DNA from: Lysobacter ciconiae
GTDB lineage: Bacteria > Pseudomonadota > Gammaproteobacteria > Xanthomonadales > Xanthomonadaceae
Length of the DNA: 64,000 bases
Assembly: GCF_015209725.1 (NCBI RefSeq)
Contig: NZ_CP063656.1
Span: 2,091,001 to 2,155,000, forward strand
Reading direction: 5' to 3'
Shown here one piece after another: positions 44,024-53,271 of the stretch (position 1 is its first letter; each line of letters opens with the position of its first letter). Made by a program: the position numbers and the translations under genes. Under the pieces are notes generated by a model. That model ran no database searches, was not told the DNA's origin, and saw nothing but the letters and a program-made list of their open reading frames with translations.

Positions 44024-45460
44024 ATGCCCACGCTGAAAAAGTCCTATCCGTACTACCTCGCCGGCAAGCCGGTTGCAGCCAACACCGATCTGGTGGTGCT
44101 GAACAAATACACCGGCAAACCCGCCACCCGGGTTGCGCTCGCCGATGCCGAGGCCATCGAGCAGGCCATCGACGCGGCCTGCAAGGCGCGCGAGGCCATG
44201 GCCGCGTTCCCGCCCGATGCGCGCCGCGACGTGCTCGCGCACTGCGTGAAACGGTTCCAGGAGCGCGAGGAGGAACTCGCGCAGGTGCTGTGCATCGAGG
44301 CCGGCAAACCCATCGGCGATGCGCGCGGTGAAGTCACCCGCCTGATCGAGACGTTCCGCGTTGCCGCCGAGGAAGCCACCCGCATCGGCGGCGAGGTGAT
44401 CGAGCTGCAGCTCTCCGAGCGCACCCGTGGCTATCGCGGCATGAGCAGGCAGGTGCCGGTCGGGGTGTGCAGCTTCATCACACCGTTCAATTTTCCGCTC
44501 AACCTGGTCGCCCACAAGGTCGCCCCGGCGATCGCCGCCGGCTGCCCGTTCGTGCTCAAGCCGACCGCCAAGACTCCGATCGGCGCGCTGATCATCGCCG
44601 AGGTCCTGGCGGAGACGGATCTGCCGCCGGGCGCGTTCTCGGTCATGCCCTGCTCCAACGAGGACGCCGCGCCGCTGGTCGAGGACGACCGGATCGCCCT
44701 GCTCAGCTTTACCGGCGGCCTCATCGGCTGGGACATGAAGGCCCGCGCGGGCCGCAAGAAGGTGGTGCTGGAACTGGGTGGCAACGCCGCCTGCATCGTC
44801 GACGCGGAACCGGGCCGGGACCTGGACTTCATCGTCGAGCGGCTGGTGTCGGGGGCCTATTACCAGTCCGGCCAGAGCTGTATCAGCGTGCAGCGCATCC
44901 ACGCCCATGCCTCGATCTACGAGGCGCTGCGCAAGAAGCTGAAGGCGGCCATCGCCAGGCTGTCAGCCGGCGACCCGAGCGACGAGAAGACCTTCATCGG
45001 GCCGATGATCGACGAGGAGGCGGCCAAGCGGGTGGAGGACTGGATCGCTGCCGCGCGCAAGGCGGGGGCGAAAAAGATCGTCGGCGGCCCGCGCGAGGGC
45101 AACCTGCTGCCAGCTTGGCTGCTCGAAGACGTGCCGCGCGATGCCGACCTGTATCGCCGCGAGGCGTTCGGACCGGTCGCGCTGATGGAGCCCTTCAAGG
45201 ACTTCGAAGACGCGCTGGACGCGGTCAATGACAGCGACTTCGGCCTGCAGGCCGGCGTGTTCACCGGCCGGCTGGACCACGCGATGCGCGCCTGGGACCG
45301 GCTGGAGGTCGGCGGCTTGATCGTCGGCGACATCCCCAGTTTCCGCGTCGACAACATGCCCTACGGCGGAGTCAAACAGTCCGGCCTCGGCCGCGAGGGC
45401 GTGCGCTACGCGATCCAGGACATGACCGAGACCCGGCTGCTGGTGATCCGCGATTGCTGA
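44024..45460 (+). CDS. NAD(P)-dependent aldehyde dehydrogenase
   Basis: The 478-residue product has the aldehyde dehydrogenase fold: FITPFNFPLNLVAHKVAPA, the general base Glu in LELGGNAACIV, and the catalytic Cys286 in GQSCISVQR. The GDIPSFRVDNMPYGGVKQSG segment near the C-terminus resembles the lactaldehyde/phosphonoacetaldehyde-type dehydrogenases. Substrate specificity cannot be assigned. The ATG at 44024 has GGAGGT five bases upstream; an ATG at 43994 would add ten residues. It follows the thioredoxin-TPR gene by 67 nt and may be its own unit. Confidence 0.9.
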   Translation: MPTLKKSYPYYLAGKPVAANTDLVVLNKYTGKPATRVALADAEAIEQAIDAACKAREAMAAFPPDARRDVLAHCVKRFQEREEELAQVLCIEAGKPIGDARGEVTRLIETFRVAAEEATRIGGEVIELQLSERTRGYRGMSRQVPVGVCSFITPFNFPLNLVAHKVAPAIAAGCPFVLKPTAKTPIGALIIAEVLAETDLPPGAFSVMPCSNEDAAPLVEDDRIALLSFTGGLIGWDMKARAGRKKVVLELGGNAACIVDAEPGRDLDFIVERLVSGAYYQSGQSCISVQRIHAHASIYEALRKKLKAAIARLSAGDPSDEKTFIGPMIDEEAAKRVEDWIAAARKAGAKKIVGGPREGNLLPAWLLEDVPRDADLYRREAFGPVALMEPFKDFEDALDAVNDSDFGLQAGVFTGRLDHAMRAWDRLEVGGLIVGDIPSFRVDNMPYGGVKQSGLGREGVRYAIQDMTETRLLVIRDC

Positions 45461-45492
45461 GCGGTCCAGCGCAGTCAACGGGCCTCAGCCGA

Positions 45493-45508
45493 CGGTTTTA
45501 CGGAACCG
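45493..45508. terminator. Weak hairpin between convergent genes
   Basis: CGGTT and AACCG (loop TTACGG) form a 5-bp stem, extended by a bulged CGA/TCG pair, between the aldehyde dehydrogenase and the convergent GGDEF-EAL gene. Position is right for a terminator but the stem is short and no T-run follows. Confidence 0.3.
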
Positions 45509-45526
45509 ATCGTCAACCGCGAGGCT

Positions 45527-48331
45527 TCACTCAACCGGCTCAAGCGACGCGATGAGCTCCGGCTGCTGCATCTGCGCCGCCGGACGGCCCAGCAGGTAAC
45601 CCTGGCCGCGCTGGCAGCCCAGCTCGAACAGGATGTCGCGCTGGGCCTCCGTCTCGATGCCTTCGCCGATGGTGTGGATGCCCAAGGTGCCGGCCAGCGC
45701 CTGGATCGCGCGCACCACGGCGATGCTCTCGGCCTGCTTCTCGCCGGTCAACCCGGCCACGAAGCTGCGGTCGATCTTCAGGCATTCAATCGGGAAGCGG
45801 TGCAGGCACGACAGCGCCGAATAACCGGTGCCAAAGTCGTCCAGCTGGGCCAGCACGCCGTGGCTGCGCAGCGTATGCAGGGTGCTGAGGGTTCGCCCGA
45901 TGTCGTCGAACAGCGCCACCTCGGTGATCTCGATGCGCAACTGGTGCGGGTTGGCGCCGGCGTTGTGGATCAGACGCATCAGGCGATCGGCGAAATCCGC
46001 CGAGCGGAAATGGCGCGGCGAGACGTTGACCGACACGTAGCCCTCCACGCCCCGCGACAGGCGGGTGATCACCTGCGCGTACATCAGCCAGTCGACTTCC
46101 TCGATCAGGCCGTTGTCCTCGCCCAGGCCGATGAACTCGCCGGGAGCGAGCAGGCCGCGCGTGGGGTGTCGCCAGCGCAGGAGCGCCTCGTGGCCGACGA
46201 CGTGGTGCCCGTCCAGGCTCACGATCGGCTGGTAGTAGGGAATGAAGTTGTCGCCGTTGATGGCCCGGCGCAGGTCCGCCTCCAGGTCGAGGATGCGCGA
46301 CGCCTCCTCGCGCATGTCCTCGTCGAACACCGCCCAGCGGTCGCGGCCGCTGGCCTTGGCGCGGTACATCGCCGCGTCCGCATCGCGCAGCAGGTCGGTC
46401 GCGCTGTGATAGCGCGGCTGCCACATCGCGATGCCGACGCTGGCGGCCGGAAACACCTCGCGCCCGGCGATCCAATAGGCCTGGCCCAGCGAATGCAGCA
46501 CGCGTTGGGCCAGGCTGGTGGCGACATGCACGCCTTCTATGTCGTTGACCAGCACGGCGAATTCGTCGCCGCCCAGTCGCGCGACCAGGTCGTGCTCGCG
46601 GGCGGCAGCGACGATGCGCCGGCCGGCCTCCACCAGCAGGTCGTCGCCGGCGGAGTGGCCCACGCTGTCGTTGATCAGCTTGAACCGGTCCAGGTCCAGG
46701 AACAGCACCGCGAAACCGCCCGCGCCCTCGCCGGCGTGGGAGTGCACGCCGGCGTGGGCCTTGCTCAGCGCCACGCCGAGGTGGTCGAGCAACTGGCTGC
46801 GATTGGGCAGGCCGGTCAGCTCGTCGTGGCGCGCCTGGTGGGTCAGCTGCTGCTCGGCGTGCAGGCGCTCGCCGATCTGCTCCAGCAGCTCGGCATTGGC
46901 CATGGCCAGTTCGCGCGTGCGCGAGTCCACCCGCTGCTCCAGCTCGGCGTGCGCCAGCACCAGCCGTTCCTGCTCCTGCTTGCGGGTCAAGCCGATGCTG
47001 ATGTGGTTGGCCACGAAGGTCAGCAGGTCCTGGTCGCGGGCGGTGAAGCTGATCTCCGGCGAATAGCTCTGCACGGCAATGACGCCGACCACGATGTTGT
47101 TGCGGTACAGCGGCACGCCGAGCCAGCAATGGGCGACGGTGCCGCGGCCCTGGAAGCCGGTCATGCGGTGCGGCTCGGTCAGCAGCGCGCGGCCCGTGGC
47201 GATGACGTGCTCGGTCATCCCCGAATCGAGCAGGCGACTGGCCCGGTGGATGTCGTGCTCGTCGATCGAGTACGGAAATTCCAGGCGCGCGCCGTCTTCC
47301 GAGAGCAGCGCGATATAGAAGTTGCGCGCGTCCAGCAGCTCGTTCACCACCGCGTGCACCTGGGCGTAGAAGATCTCCAGCGTCTCGGCGGTGATTGACA
47401 GGTCGGCGATCCGGAACAGGGCGCGTTGCAGCTTCTCCGCGCGCTGGCGCTCGAGGATCTCCGAGTGCAGGTCGCGGTTGCTCAGCTGCAGGGCGCGGGT
47501 GCGCTCCTCCACGCGCCGCTCCAGCTCCTCGCGGGCCTGGTGGCGGTCCAGCGCGGTCAGGATGTGCTGGGCGACGAACACCAGCAACGCCTGTTCCTCG
47601 GTCCCGTAGCAACCGGGGCGGTCGTAGCTTTGCACCACGATCGCTCCGACGACGCTGTCGTCGCGGCGCATGGTCACCCCCAGCCAGTCGTCGCTGTCGG
47701 GGCCGTGGCTCGAGTCGTGCGGCACGCCCAGGCGCAGGCGCACTTCTTCGGAGGACCCGAACGCCGCCTCGCCGTGGCGGATCAACGCCAGGGTCAGGCT
47801 GTTGGGCGCGCTGTCGACGGGTATGCCGACCGCCGGGTCGGGCCGGAACGGATCCAGCTGGTCGGCGAAATAGAGGAACCGGTAGACCTGGTTGGCATCG
47901 TCGTACAGCACGATGTAGAAGTTTTCCGCGTACATCAGCCGGGCCACCACGCCGTGGATGCGCTCCAGCATGTCGGCCAGTTCCAGGCTGGAGCCGGCCA
48001 GATCGGCGATCTCGTACAGCGCCTGCTGCAGCTGCTCGGATTTCTCCAGTTCCTTGACCCGGGCGCGGGCGTGCTCGGCCGCCAGGTGCAGCTCGATGGT
48101 GCGCCGGGCCAGCACCATCCACGCCGTGCGCTGGGCGGCGGTCATGGCGTGCGGCAGCTCAACCACCAGCACCGACGGGCCCTCATCGCCGTCCCAGTCC
48201 AGTTCGATGCGATGGGTGTCGGCGGCGATCGGATCCGGTTGTGATTGCGTCCCGTGTTCCGCAAGCGCGGACCGGTCATCGCGCGCACGCACGTGAAGCC
48301 GCGACCCCGGCGGCAGGGTGGCATCGATCAT
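45527..48331 (-). CDS. GAF-GAF-GGDEF-EAL cyclic-di-GMP enzyme
   Basis: Predicted cytosolic protein of 934 residues with two GAF sensor domains (about 120-260 and 315-460), each followed by a coiled coil, then GGDEF (motif at 587-591) and EAL (motif at 715-717). The synthase motif is intact, and the inhibitory RxxD site (REHD) sits five residues before it. The phosphodiesterase motifs EALLRW, NVSPRHF, EITE, DDFGTGYSAL, LKIDRSF and GIETE are all present, so both activities look possible. There are no membrane helices. The start is uncertain: the frame is open to 48544 with GTGs at 48415 and 48364; ATG 48331 is the first ATG before structured sequence. It is divergent from the YigZ gene. Confidence 0.9.
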   Translation of the reverse strand: MIDATLPPGSRLHVRARDDRSALAEHGTQSQPDPIAADTHRIELDWDGDEGPSVLVVELPHAMTAAQRTAWMVLARRTIELHLAAEHARARVKELEKSEQLQQALYEIADLAGSSLELADMLERIHGVVARLMYAENFYIVLYDDANQVYRFLYFADQLDPFRPDPAVGIPVDSAPNSLTLALIRHGEAAFGSSEEVRLRLGVPHDSSHGPDSDDWLGVTMRRDDSVVGAIVVQSYDRPGCYGTEEQALLVFVAQHILTALDRHQAREELERRVEERTRALQLSNRDLHSEILERQRAEKLQRALFRIADLSITAETLEIFYAQVHAVVNELLDARNFYIALLSEDGARLEFPYSIDEHDIHRASRLLDSGMTEHVIATGRALLTEPHRMTGFQGRGTVAHCWLGVPLYRNNIVVGVIAVQSYSPEISFTARDQDLLTFVANHISIGLTRKQEQERLVLAHAELEQRVDSRTRELAMANAELLEQIGERLHAEQQLTHQARHDELTGLPNRSQLLDHLGVALSKAHAGVHSHAGEGAGGFAVLFLDLDRFKLINDSVGHSAGDDLLVEAGRRIVAAAREHDLVARLGGDEFAVLVNDIEGVHVATSLAQRVLHSLGQAYWIAGREVFPAASVGIAMWQPRYHSATDLLRDADAAMYRAKASGRDRWAVFDEDMREEASRILDLEADLRRAINGDNFIPYYQPIVSLDGHHVVGHEALLRWRHPTRGLLAPGEFIGLGEDNGLIEEVDWLMYAQVITRLSRGVEGYVSVNVSPRHFRSADFADRLMRLIHNAGANPHQLRIEITEVALFDDIGRTLSTLHTLRSHGVLAQLDDFGTGYSALSCLHRFPIECLKIDRSFVAGLTGEKQAESIAVVRAIQALAGTLGIHTIGEGIETEAQRDILFELGCQRGQGYLLGRPAAQMQQPELIASLEPVE

Positions 48332-48631
48332 CGGCAGCAACCCGCCGCCTCCCTCCCAATTCACGGCAACGGGATCGGCTGGGGCGTGCGCAATGGACGT
48401 GGTCTGGTGGCGCACTCGGCAGCTCCTCCCCTTGGCCGCACGGAGAATAGCGCGGCGAGGGCCCGAATGCCGAACAATGGAGCGGAGCGTCGCCGGTGAA
48501 CGCACTTTGCGGGTCCGGCGGCCGAGCCTTACCCTGATCGCCATGCATTCCCCGCTTCAACCAAACTGCCGCCTGCGTGGACCGGGCGGTGCCCGACGAT
48601 CCGCCCGCGCGCGGCGGCGGGGAATCCGCTG
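48332..48631. other. Intergenic region between GGDEF-EAL and YigZ genes
   Basis: About 300 nt between divergent genes. Part of it may encode the N-terminus of the GGDEF-EAL protein, since that frame stays open to 48544. GGGGAA about 8 nt before 48632 serves as the yigZ ribosome-binding site. No clear promoter or repeat was found. Confidence 0.4.
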
Positions 48632-49243
48632 ATGGGCGACCACACCCTGGCCGGTCGTGCGAGTCACGAGATCGAGGTCAAGCACAGCCGCTTTCTTGCG
48701 CTTGCGGCGCCGGCGGACTCGCCCGAGGCGGCACTGGCTTTCGTGGCCGAGGTCGGCGATCCGGCCGCCACCCACAACTGCTGGGCCTACCGGATCGGTG
48801 AGCTGTACCGGTCCAGCGATGACGGCGAGCCGGCTGGCACCGCCGGGCGCCCCATCCTGTCGGCCATCGATGGCCAGGGACTGGACCAGACCGTGGTCGT
48901 GGTGACGCGCTGGTACGGCGGCATCAACCTGGGCGCCGGCGGACTGGTCCGCGCCTACGGCGGCTGCGCGGCGGAATGCCTGCGCACCGCGCGGCGGCGT
49001 CCGCTGATCGAGTATGTCGAGTGCACGCTCCAGTTCGGTTTCGCCGATACCGGCGTGGTCCACGCGGCACTGGCCGCGCACGGGGTCGAGAAGCTGGACG
49101 AGCGGTTCACCGCCGCCGGCGCGCACTTGCGGCTGCGCTTGCCCGCCAGCCGGCTGGAGGAGCTGGGCGAGCAGCTGCGCGATGCAACGCGCGACCGCGC
49201 GCGGCTGGCCACCCCCGCCGCGGACACGGACCAGCCACGATGA
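48632..49243 (+). CDS. yigZ: YigZ/IMPACT family protein
   Basis: The 203-residue product has the UPF0029 N-terminal domain: HEIEVKHSRFLALAAPA, THNCWAYRIG, SSDDGEPAGTAGRPIL and VVVTRWYGGINLGAGGLVRAYGG, all diagnostic. A DUF1949-like C-terminal domain begins near residue 130. Eukaryotic IMPACT regulates GCN2; the bacterial role is not established, although nucleic-acid binding has been suggested for the fold. It lies 40 nt upstream of the ABC exporter on the same strand. Confidence 0.93.
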   Translation: MGDHTLAGRASHEIEVKHSRFLALAAPADSPEAALAFVAEVGDPAATHNCWAYRIGELYRSSDDGEPAGTAGRPILSAIDGQGLDQTVVVVTRWYGGINLGAGGLVRAYGGCAAECLRTARRRPLIEYVECTLQFGFADTGVVHAALAAHGVEKLDERFTAAGAHLRLRLPASRLEELGEQLRDATRDRARLATPAADTDQPR

Positions 49244-49283
49244 TTCCGCGACGCACCCGCCTTGATAGCGGACAATACCGCGC

Positions 49284-51074
49284 ATGAGTGACACTTCTGC
49301 AGCACCCGCGCCGCCCTCCGACACCGCTGTGGCCAAGCCCCCGGTCGGCAACCTCAAGGCGCTGTGGCCGTTCGTCAGCCGCCACCGCGCCCTGTTTGCC
49401 GGCTGGCTGATCGCGCTGGCCTGCTCGTCGGCGGCCACGCTGAGCCTGCCGGTCGCCTTCAAGACCATGATCGACCGTGGCTTCGCCCAGGGCGGCGGCA
49501 GCGCGATCGACCAGGCCTTCATGCTGCTTTTCGCGGTCGCGGTCGCCCTCGCACTCGCCACGGCGGCGCGCTTCTTCTTCGTGTCGCTGCTAGGCGAGCG
49601 CGTGGTCGCCGACCTGCGCGACCGCCTCTACTCGCACCTGATCGGCCTCGACGCCGGCTTCCACGACCGCAGCCGCAGCGGCGAGCTGGTCTCGCGCCTG
49701 ACCGCGGACGCGGAACTGCTACGCGGCGTCATCGCCACCAGCATGTCGGTGGCCCTGCGCAGCGTGGTGACCTTCCTGGGCAGCATCGTGATGCTGTTCG
49801 TCAGCAGCCCGCACCTGGCGGCGTATGCGCTGGTCGGCATTCCGCTGGCCGTGTTGCCGATCGTGGTCGGCGGACGCCGGCTGAAGCGGATCTCGCGTGA
49901 CAGCCAGGACCGGGTCGCCGACGCCAACACCCTGGCCAACGAGACCCTCGGCGCGGTGTCCACGGTGCAGGCGCATGCGCGTGAACCCTATGAACTGGGT
50001 CGCTTCAGCGACGCGCTGAAGATCGCCGTGGCCACCGCCCGCCGCCGCATCCAGGCGCAGGCCTGGGTGACTGCGATCGCGATCGTGTTGATTTTTGGCG
50101 CGATCACCCTGGTGCTGTGGTCGGGCGCGCACGATGTCGCCGAAGGCCGGATGAGCGCCGGCACGCTGGGCCAGTTCGTCCTGTACGCAATGATCGGCGG
50201 CGGCTCGGTAGGCTCGCTGGCGGAGGTCTGGAACGAGGTGCAGCGCGCCGCCGGCGGCATGGGCCGTATCGGGGAACTGCTCGCCGAGGAGTCCAGCATC
50301 ACCGCGCCGGCGCATCCCGAACCGCTGCCCGCGCCGCTGCGTGGCGACATCGTCCTGGACGGGGTCACTTTCCATTACCCGATGCGTCCGGACCACCCGG
50401 CTCTGGAGAATTTCAGCCTGCACGTGCATCCCGGAGAGACCGTCGCCCTGGTCGGCCCGTCAGGTGCCGGCAAGAGCACCGTGCTGTCGATGCTGCTGCG
50501 CTTCCACGATCCCGCCCAGGGCAGCATCACCATCGACGGCATCGACATCCGCCGTTTCGACCCGGCCGACCTGCGCGGCGCCATTGCGCTGGTGCCGCAG
50601 CAACCCAGCATCTTCGCCACCACTGCGCGCGACAACATCCGCTACGGCCGCCTGGAAGCCAGCGACGCCGACGTCGACGCGGCCGTGGAGGCTGCCCACG
50701 CCAGCGACTTCATCAGCGCGCTGCCCGAGGGGCTGGACACCGAGCTCGGTGAACGCGGCGCGCGCCTGTCGGGCGGCCAGCAGCAACGCATCGCGATCGC
50801 CCGCGCCCTGCTCAAGGACGCGCCGATCCTGCTCCTGGACGAGGCCACCAGCGCGCTGGACGCACAGAGCGAGCGCGCCGTGCAGCAGGCCCTGGACACA
50901 CTGATGGAGGGTCGCACCACGCTGGTGATCGCACATCGCCTGGCGACGGTGCTCAAGGCCGACCGGATCGTGGTGATGGACCACGGCCGTATCGTCGCCG
51001 AAGGCACCCACGACCAGCTGCTGCGCGAGGACGGCCTGTACGCCGACCTGGCCAAGCTGCAGTTTCTGGATTGA
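49284..51074 (+). CDS. ABC exporter, fused membrane and ATPase domains (MsbA/multidrug type)
   Basis: Half-transporter of 596 residues that would homodimerise. A six-helix membrane domain (about 30-330) is followed by an ATPase with Walker A GPSGAGKST at 391-399, signature LSGGQ at 495-499, and Walker B ILLLDEAT. The sequence ATTARDNIRYGRLEASDADVDAAVEAAHASDFI is typical of the lipid/multidrug exporter branch. Its cargo cannot be told from sequence. The lipid A flippase MsbA is usually next to lpxK, which is not here, so drug or other amphiphile export is equally likely. The stop overlaps the TTG start of the MATE gene. Confidence 0.9.
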   Translation: MSDTSAAPAPPSDTAVAKPPVGNLKALWPFVSRHRALFAGWLIALACSSAATLSLPVAFKTMIDRGFAQGGGSAIDQAFMLLFAVAVALALATAARFFFVSLLGERVVADLRDRLYSHLIGLDAGFHDRSRSGELVSRLTADAELLRGVIATSMSVALRSVVTFLGSIVMLFVSSPHLAAYALVGIPLAVLPIVVGGRRLKRISRDSQDRVADANTLANETLGAVSTVQAHAREPYELGRFSDALKIAVATARRRIQAQAWVTAIAIVLIFGAITLVLWSGAHDVAEGRMSAGTLGQFVLYAMIGGGSVGSLAEVWNEVQRAAGGMGRIGELLAEESSITAPAHPEPLPAPLRGDIVLDGVTFHYPMRPDHPALENFSLHVHPGETVALVGPSGAGKSTVLSMLLRFHDPAQGSITIDGIDIRRFDPADLRGAIALVPQQPSIFATTARDNIRYGRLEASDADVDAAVEAAHASDFISALPEGLDTELGERGARLSGGQQQRIAIARALLKDAPILLLDEATSALDAQSERAVQQALDTLMEGRTTLVIAHRLATVLKADRIVVMDHGRIVAEGTHDQLLREDGLYADLAKLQFLD

Positions 51075-52576
51075 GCAGGAAAGAGCCCAAGAGCGTGCGC
51101 CTGCTGACGGAAGGTCCCGTCGGCCGCACGATGATCGTCTTCGCGCTGCCGATCATGGCGGGCAACGCGGCGCAGTCGCTGAATGGCTCGATCAATGCGA
51201 TCTGGGTTGGCCGCTTCCTCGGCGAGGCGGCGCTGACGGCGACCGCCAACGCCAACAACGTAATGTTCTTCCTGATCGGCGCGGTATTCGGAATCGGCAT
51301 GGCCGCCACGATCCTGATCGGCCAGGCCACCGGCGCCCACGACAATGCCCAGGCGCGCCGGGTGATGGGCACCAGCGCGACGTTCTTCATCGGCCTTTCG
51401 GTGATCCTGGCGGTGACCGGATGGTTCGTCGCCGATCCGCTGCTGCGGCTGATGGACACGCCTGCGGCGGCGCTGCCGCTGGCGGAGAGCTACCTGAAGG
51501 TGATCTTCCTGGCGATGCCCTTCATCTACGCGTTCGCGTTCGTGTCCGCGGCGCTGCGCGGTGTCGGCGACTCGCGTACCCCGTTCCGCTTCCTGCTGCT
51601 GTCGGTGGTGCTGGACGTGATTTTCAACCCGCTGCTGATCTTCGGCATCGGACCGTTCCCGGAGATGGGGATCGCCGGCTCGGCCACCGCAACGGTCGTT
51701 GGCCAGGGCATCAGCCTGCTGGCGATGCTGCTGTACCTGCGGCGCAAGCAGCATCCCTTGTGGCTCGGCCGCGCGGACGCCCACCTGTTCCGCCTGGACC
51801 TGACCATCCTGCGCGCGCTGGTGGTCAAGGGCGTGCCGATGGGCCTGCAGATGGTGCTGATCTCGCTGGCGATGATCGCGATGATGACCATGGTCAACGC
51901 CTACGGCATCGCCACCGCCGCGGCCTACGGAGCGGCGCTGCAGCTGTGGACCTACGTGCAGATGCCGGCGATGGCGATCGGCGCCGCCTGCTCCTCGATT
52001 GCCGCCCAGAGCGTCGGTGCCGGCGACTGGAAGCGCGTCAACGCCACCGCGCATACCGGCATCGGCTACAACTTCCTGCTGACCGGCGCCCTGATCGCGC
52101 CATTGATCCTGCTGGATCGCTACAGCTTCGCGCTGTTCCTGCCCGACGGCAGCGACTCGATGGCGATCGCCCGCCACCTGAACCACATCGGCGTGTGGTC
52201 GTTCCTGTTCTTCGGCGTGACCTTCGTGGTCTCCGGCGTAGTGCGCGCCACCGGCGCCGTGATCCCGCCGCTGGTGATCCTCGGCATCGCCCTGTGGGGC
52301 GTCCGCGTGCCGTTTGCGGAAATGCTGCAGCCCTCGATGGGCGTGGACGCGGTGTGGTGGAGTTTCCCGGTGAGTGCCGCCTCGGCGATGGTGATGTCGC
52401 TGGCGTACTACCGCTGGGGCCGCTGGCGCAGCGCGAAGATGCTGCCGACCGACCCGCGCGAGGTCGCCATTCCGTCCGAGGTCCCGGCCTGCGCACCGTC
52501 ACCGATCGCCGACCCCGCTCCGGACCGGGAAGTGGACGACCTGGACGCCGCCGCGCTGGCGGACCGCTCGAGTTGA
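51071..52576 (+). CDS. MATE family efflux transporter
   Basis: Cation-coupled multidrug antiporter of 501 residues with twelve membrane helices in two pseudo-symmetric halves. The first half has GPVGRTMIVFALPIMAGNAAQSLNG and VGRFLGEAALTATANANNV; the second starts around residue 250 (LVVKGVPMGLQMVLISLA). The C-terminal 50 residues are an acidic, Pro-rich cytoplasmic tail. A TTG start overlaps the ABC exporter stop (TTGA), so the two exporters are translationally coupled. Substrates unknown. Confidence 0.92.
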   Translation: MSRKEPKSVRLLTEGPVGRTMIVFALPIMAGNAAQSLNGSINAIWVGRFLGEAALTATANANNVMFFLIGAVFGIGMAATILIGQATGAHDNAQARRVMGTSATFFIGLSVILAVTGWFVADPLLRLMDTPAAALPLAESYLKVIFLAMPFIYAFAFVSAALRGVGDSRTPFRFLLLSVVLDVIFNPLLIFGIGPFPEMGIAGSATATVVGQGISLLAMLLYLRRKQHPLWLGRADAHLFRLDLTILRALVVKGVPMGLQMVLISLAMIAMMTMVNAYGIATAAAYGAALQLWTYVQMPAMAIGAACSSIAAQSVGAGDWKRVNATAHTGIGYNFLLTGALIAPLILLDRYSFALFLPDGSDSMAIARHLNHIGVWSFLFFGVTFVVSGVVRATGAVIPPLVILGIALWGVRVPFAEMLQPSMGVDAVWWSFPVSAASAMVMSLAYYRWGRWRSAKMLPTDPREVAIPSEVPACAPSPIADPAPDREVDDLDAAALADRSS

Positions 52577-52717
52577 GATGGTGGTTGCCTCTCCGGGTCA
52601 GTAACGACCGGGCAAAACGACGTCAATCGTGGAGGCGCCGCGCACCATACGCGCAAGCATGGTTGGACTTGACCTGGATCAGCACGCCGCAACGCGGCTG
52701 ACCGACAATAGCCGCAC

Positions 52718-53191
52718 ATGAACAGCCGCCCGTTGCACCGCTGGATGCGTCACCTGGCCCTCGCCGCCACCCTGGCGCTGGCCCTGGTACCGAGCCTGGG
52801 CCGCCTGGCGGGCCAGCCGGCAATGCCGATGCATACGATGCCTGCCGCCGCGGCGGCGCGTGCCAGCAGCGGCGTCATGGGCGATGCCGCGCATGCCTCC
52901 CACAGCGGCGAGACAAGGGGCCCGGAGAACCCCCTCGTCACGGCGCACGGGCATGCCTCCACGCTCGATGCCGGCGATCGCCAGCCGCCTGCCGGCAACG
53001 GTCATCACGGCTCCGATGACGACTGCGCGTACTGCCCGCTGCTGGCCGGCACGACCGCCCTTCCCGCCCCCGGGCTCCCTGCCGCGTTGCCCATGCAGCG
53101 CGACGCGGTGCGGGTGCCGGCGATCCGAACCCCGACGTTGGATCGGCACCCGACCGGCCTGGGCTCCCGCGGACCGCCGATCACGGCCTGA
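52718..53191 (+). CDS. DUF2946 family His-rich exported protein
   Basis: The 157-residue product has an N-terminal hydrophobic signal/anchor (LALAATLALALVPSLG), then a Met/His-rich region (MPMHTM, HASHSG, AHGHAS, GNGHHGSDDD). The DUF2946 hallmark DCAYCPL follows, with two cysteines three residues apart. The His, Met and Cys content suggests binding of copper or a similar metal in the periplasm. It is 80 nt upstream of the TonB-dependent copper receptor on the same strand, a pairing seen repeatedly for this family. Its biochemical role is not established. Confidence 0.85.
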   Translation: MNSRPLHRWMRHLALAATLALALVPSLGRLAGQPAMPMHTMPAAAAARASSGVMGDAAHASHSGETRGPENPLVTAHGHASTLDAGDRQPPAGNGHHGSDDDCAYCPLLAGTTALPAPGLPAALPMQRDAVRVPAIRTPTLDRHPTGLGSRGPPITA

Positions 53192-53271
53192 GCTCCGCCC
53201 TCCGCGTTTCCCCTTCTCGACCCCGCATCCGCGGCAATGGCCGCGCGCACCCCGGTGCCAGGAGTTTGACC

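Noticed and set aside
45674..48122. Frames on both strands overlapping the GGDEF-EAL gene (574 and 778 codons)
   Set aside because: The real frame carries every GGDEF and EAL motif; the others are out-of-phase products of GC bias.
52577..52717. Possible metal-responsive operator upstream of the DUF2946 gene
   Set aside because: Only a 5-bp GCCGC/GCGGC repeat and scattered TTGACC-like words were found; nothing matched a known Zur, Fur or CueR pattern well enough.
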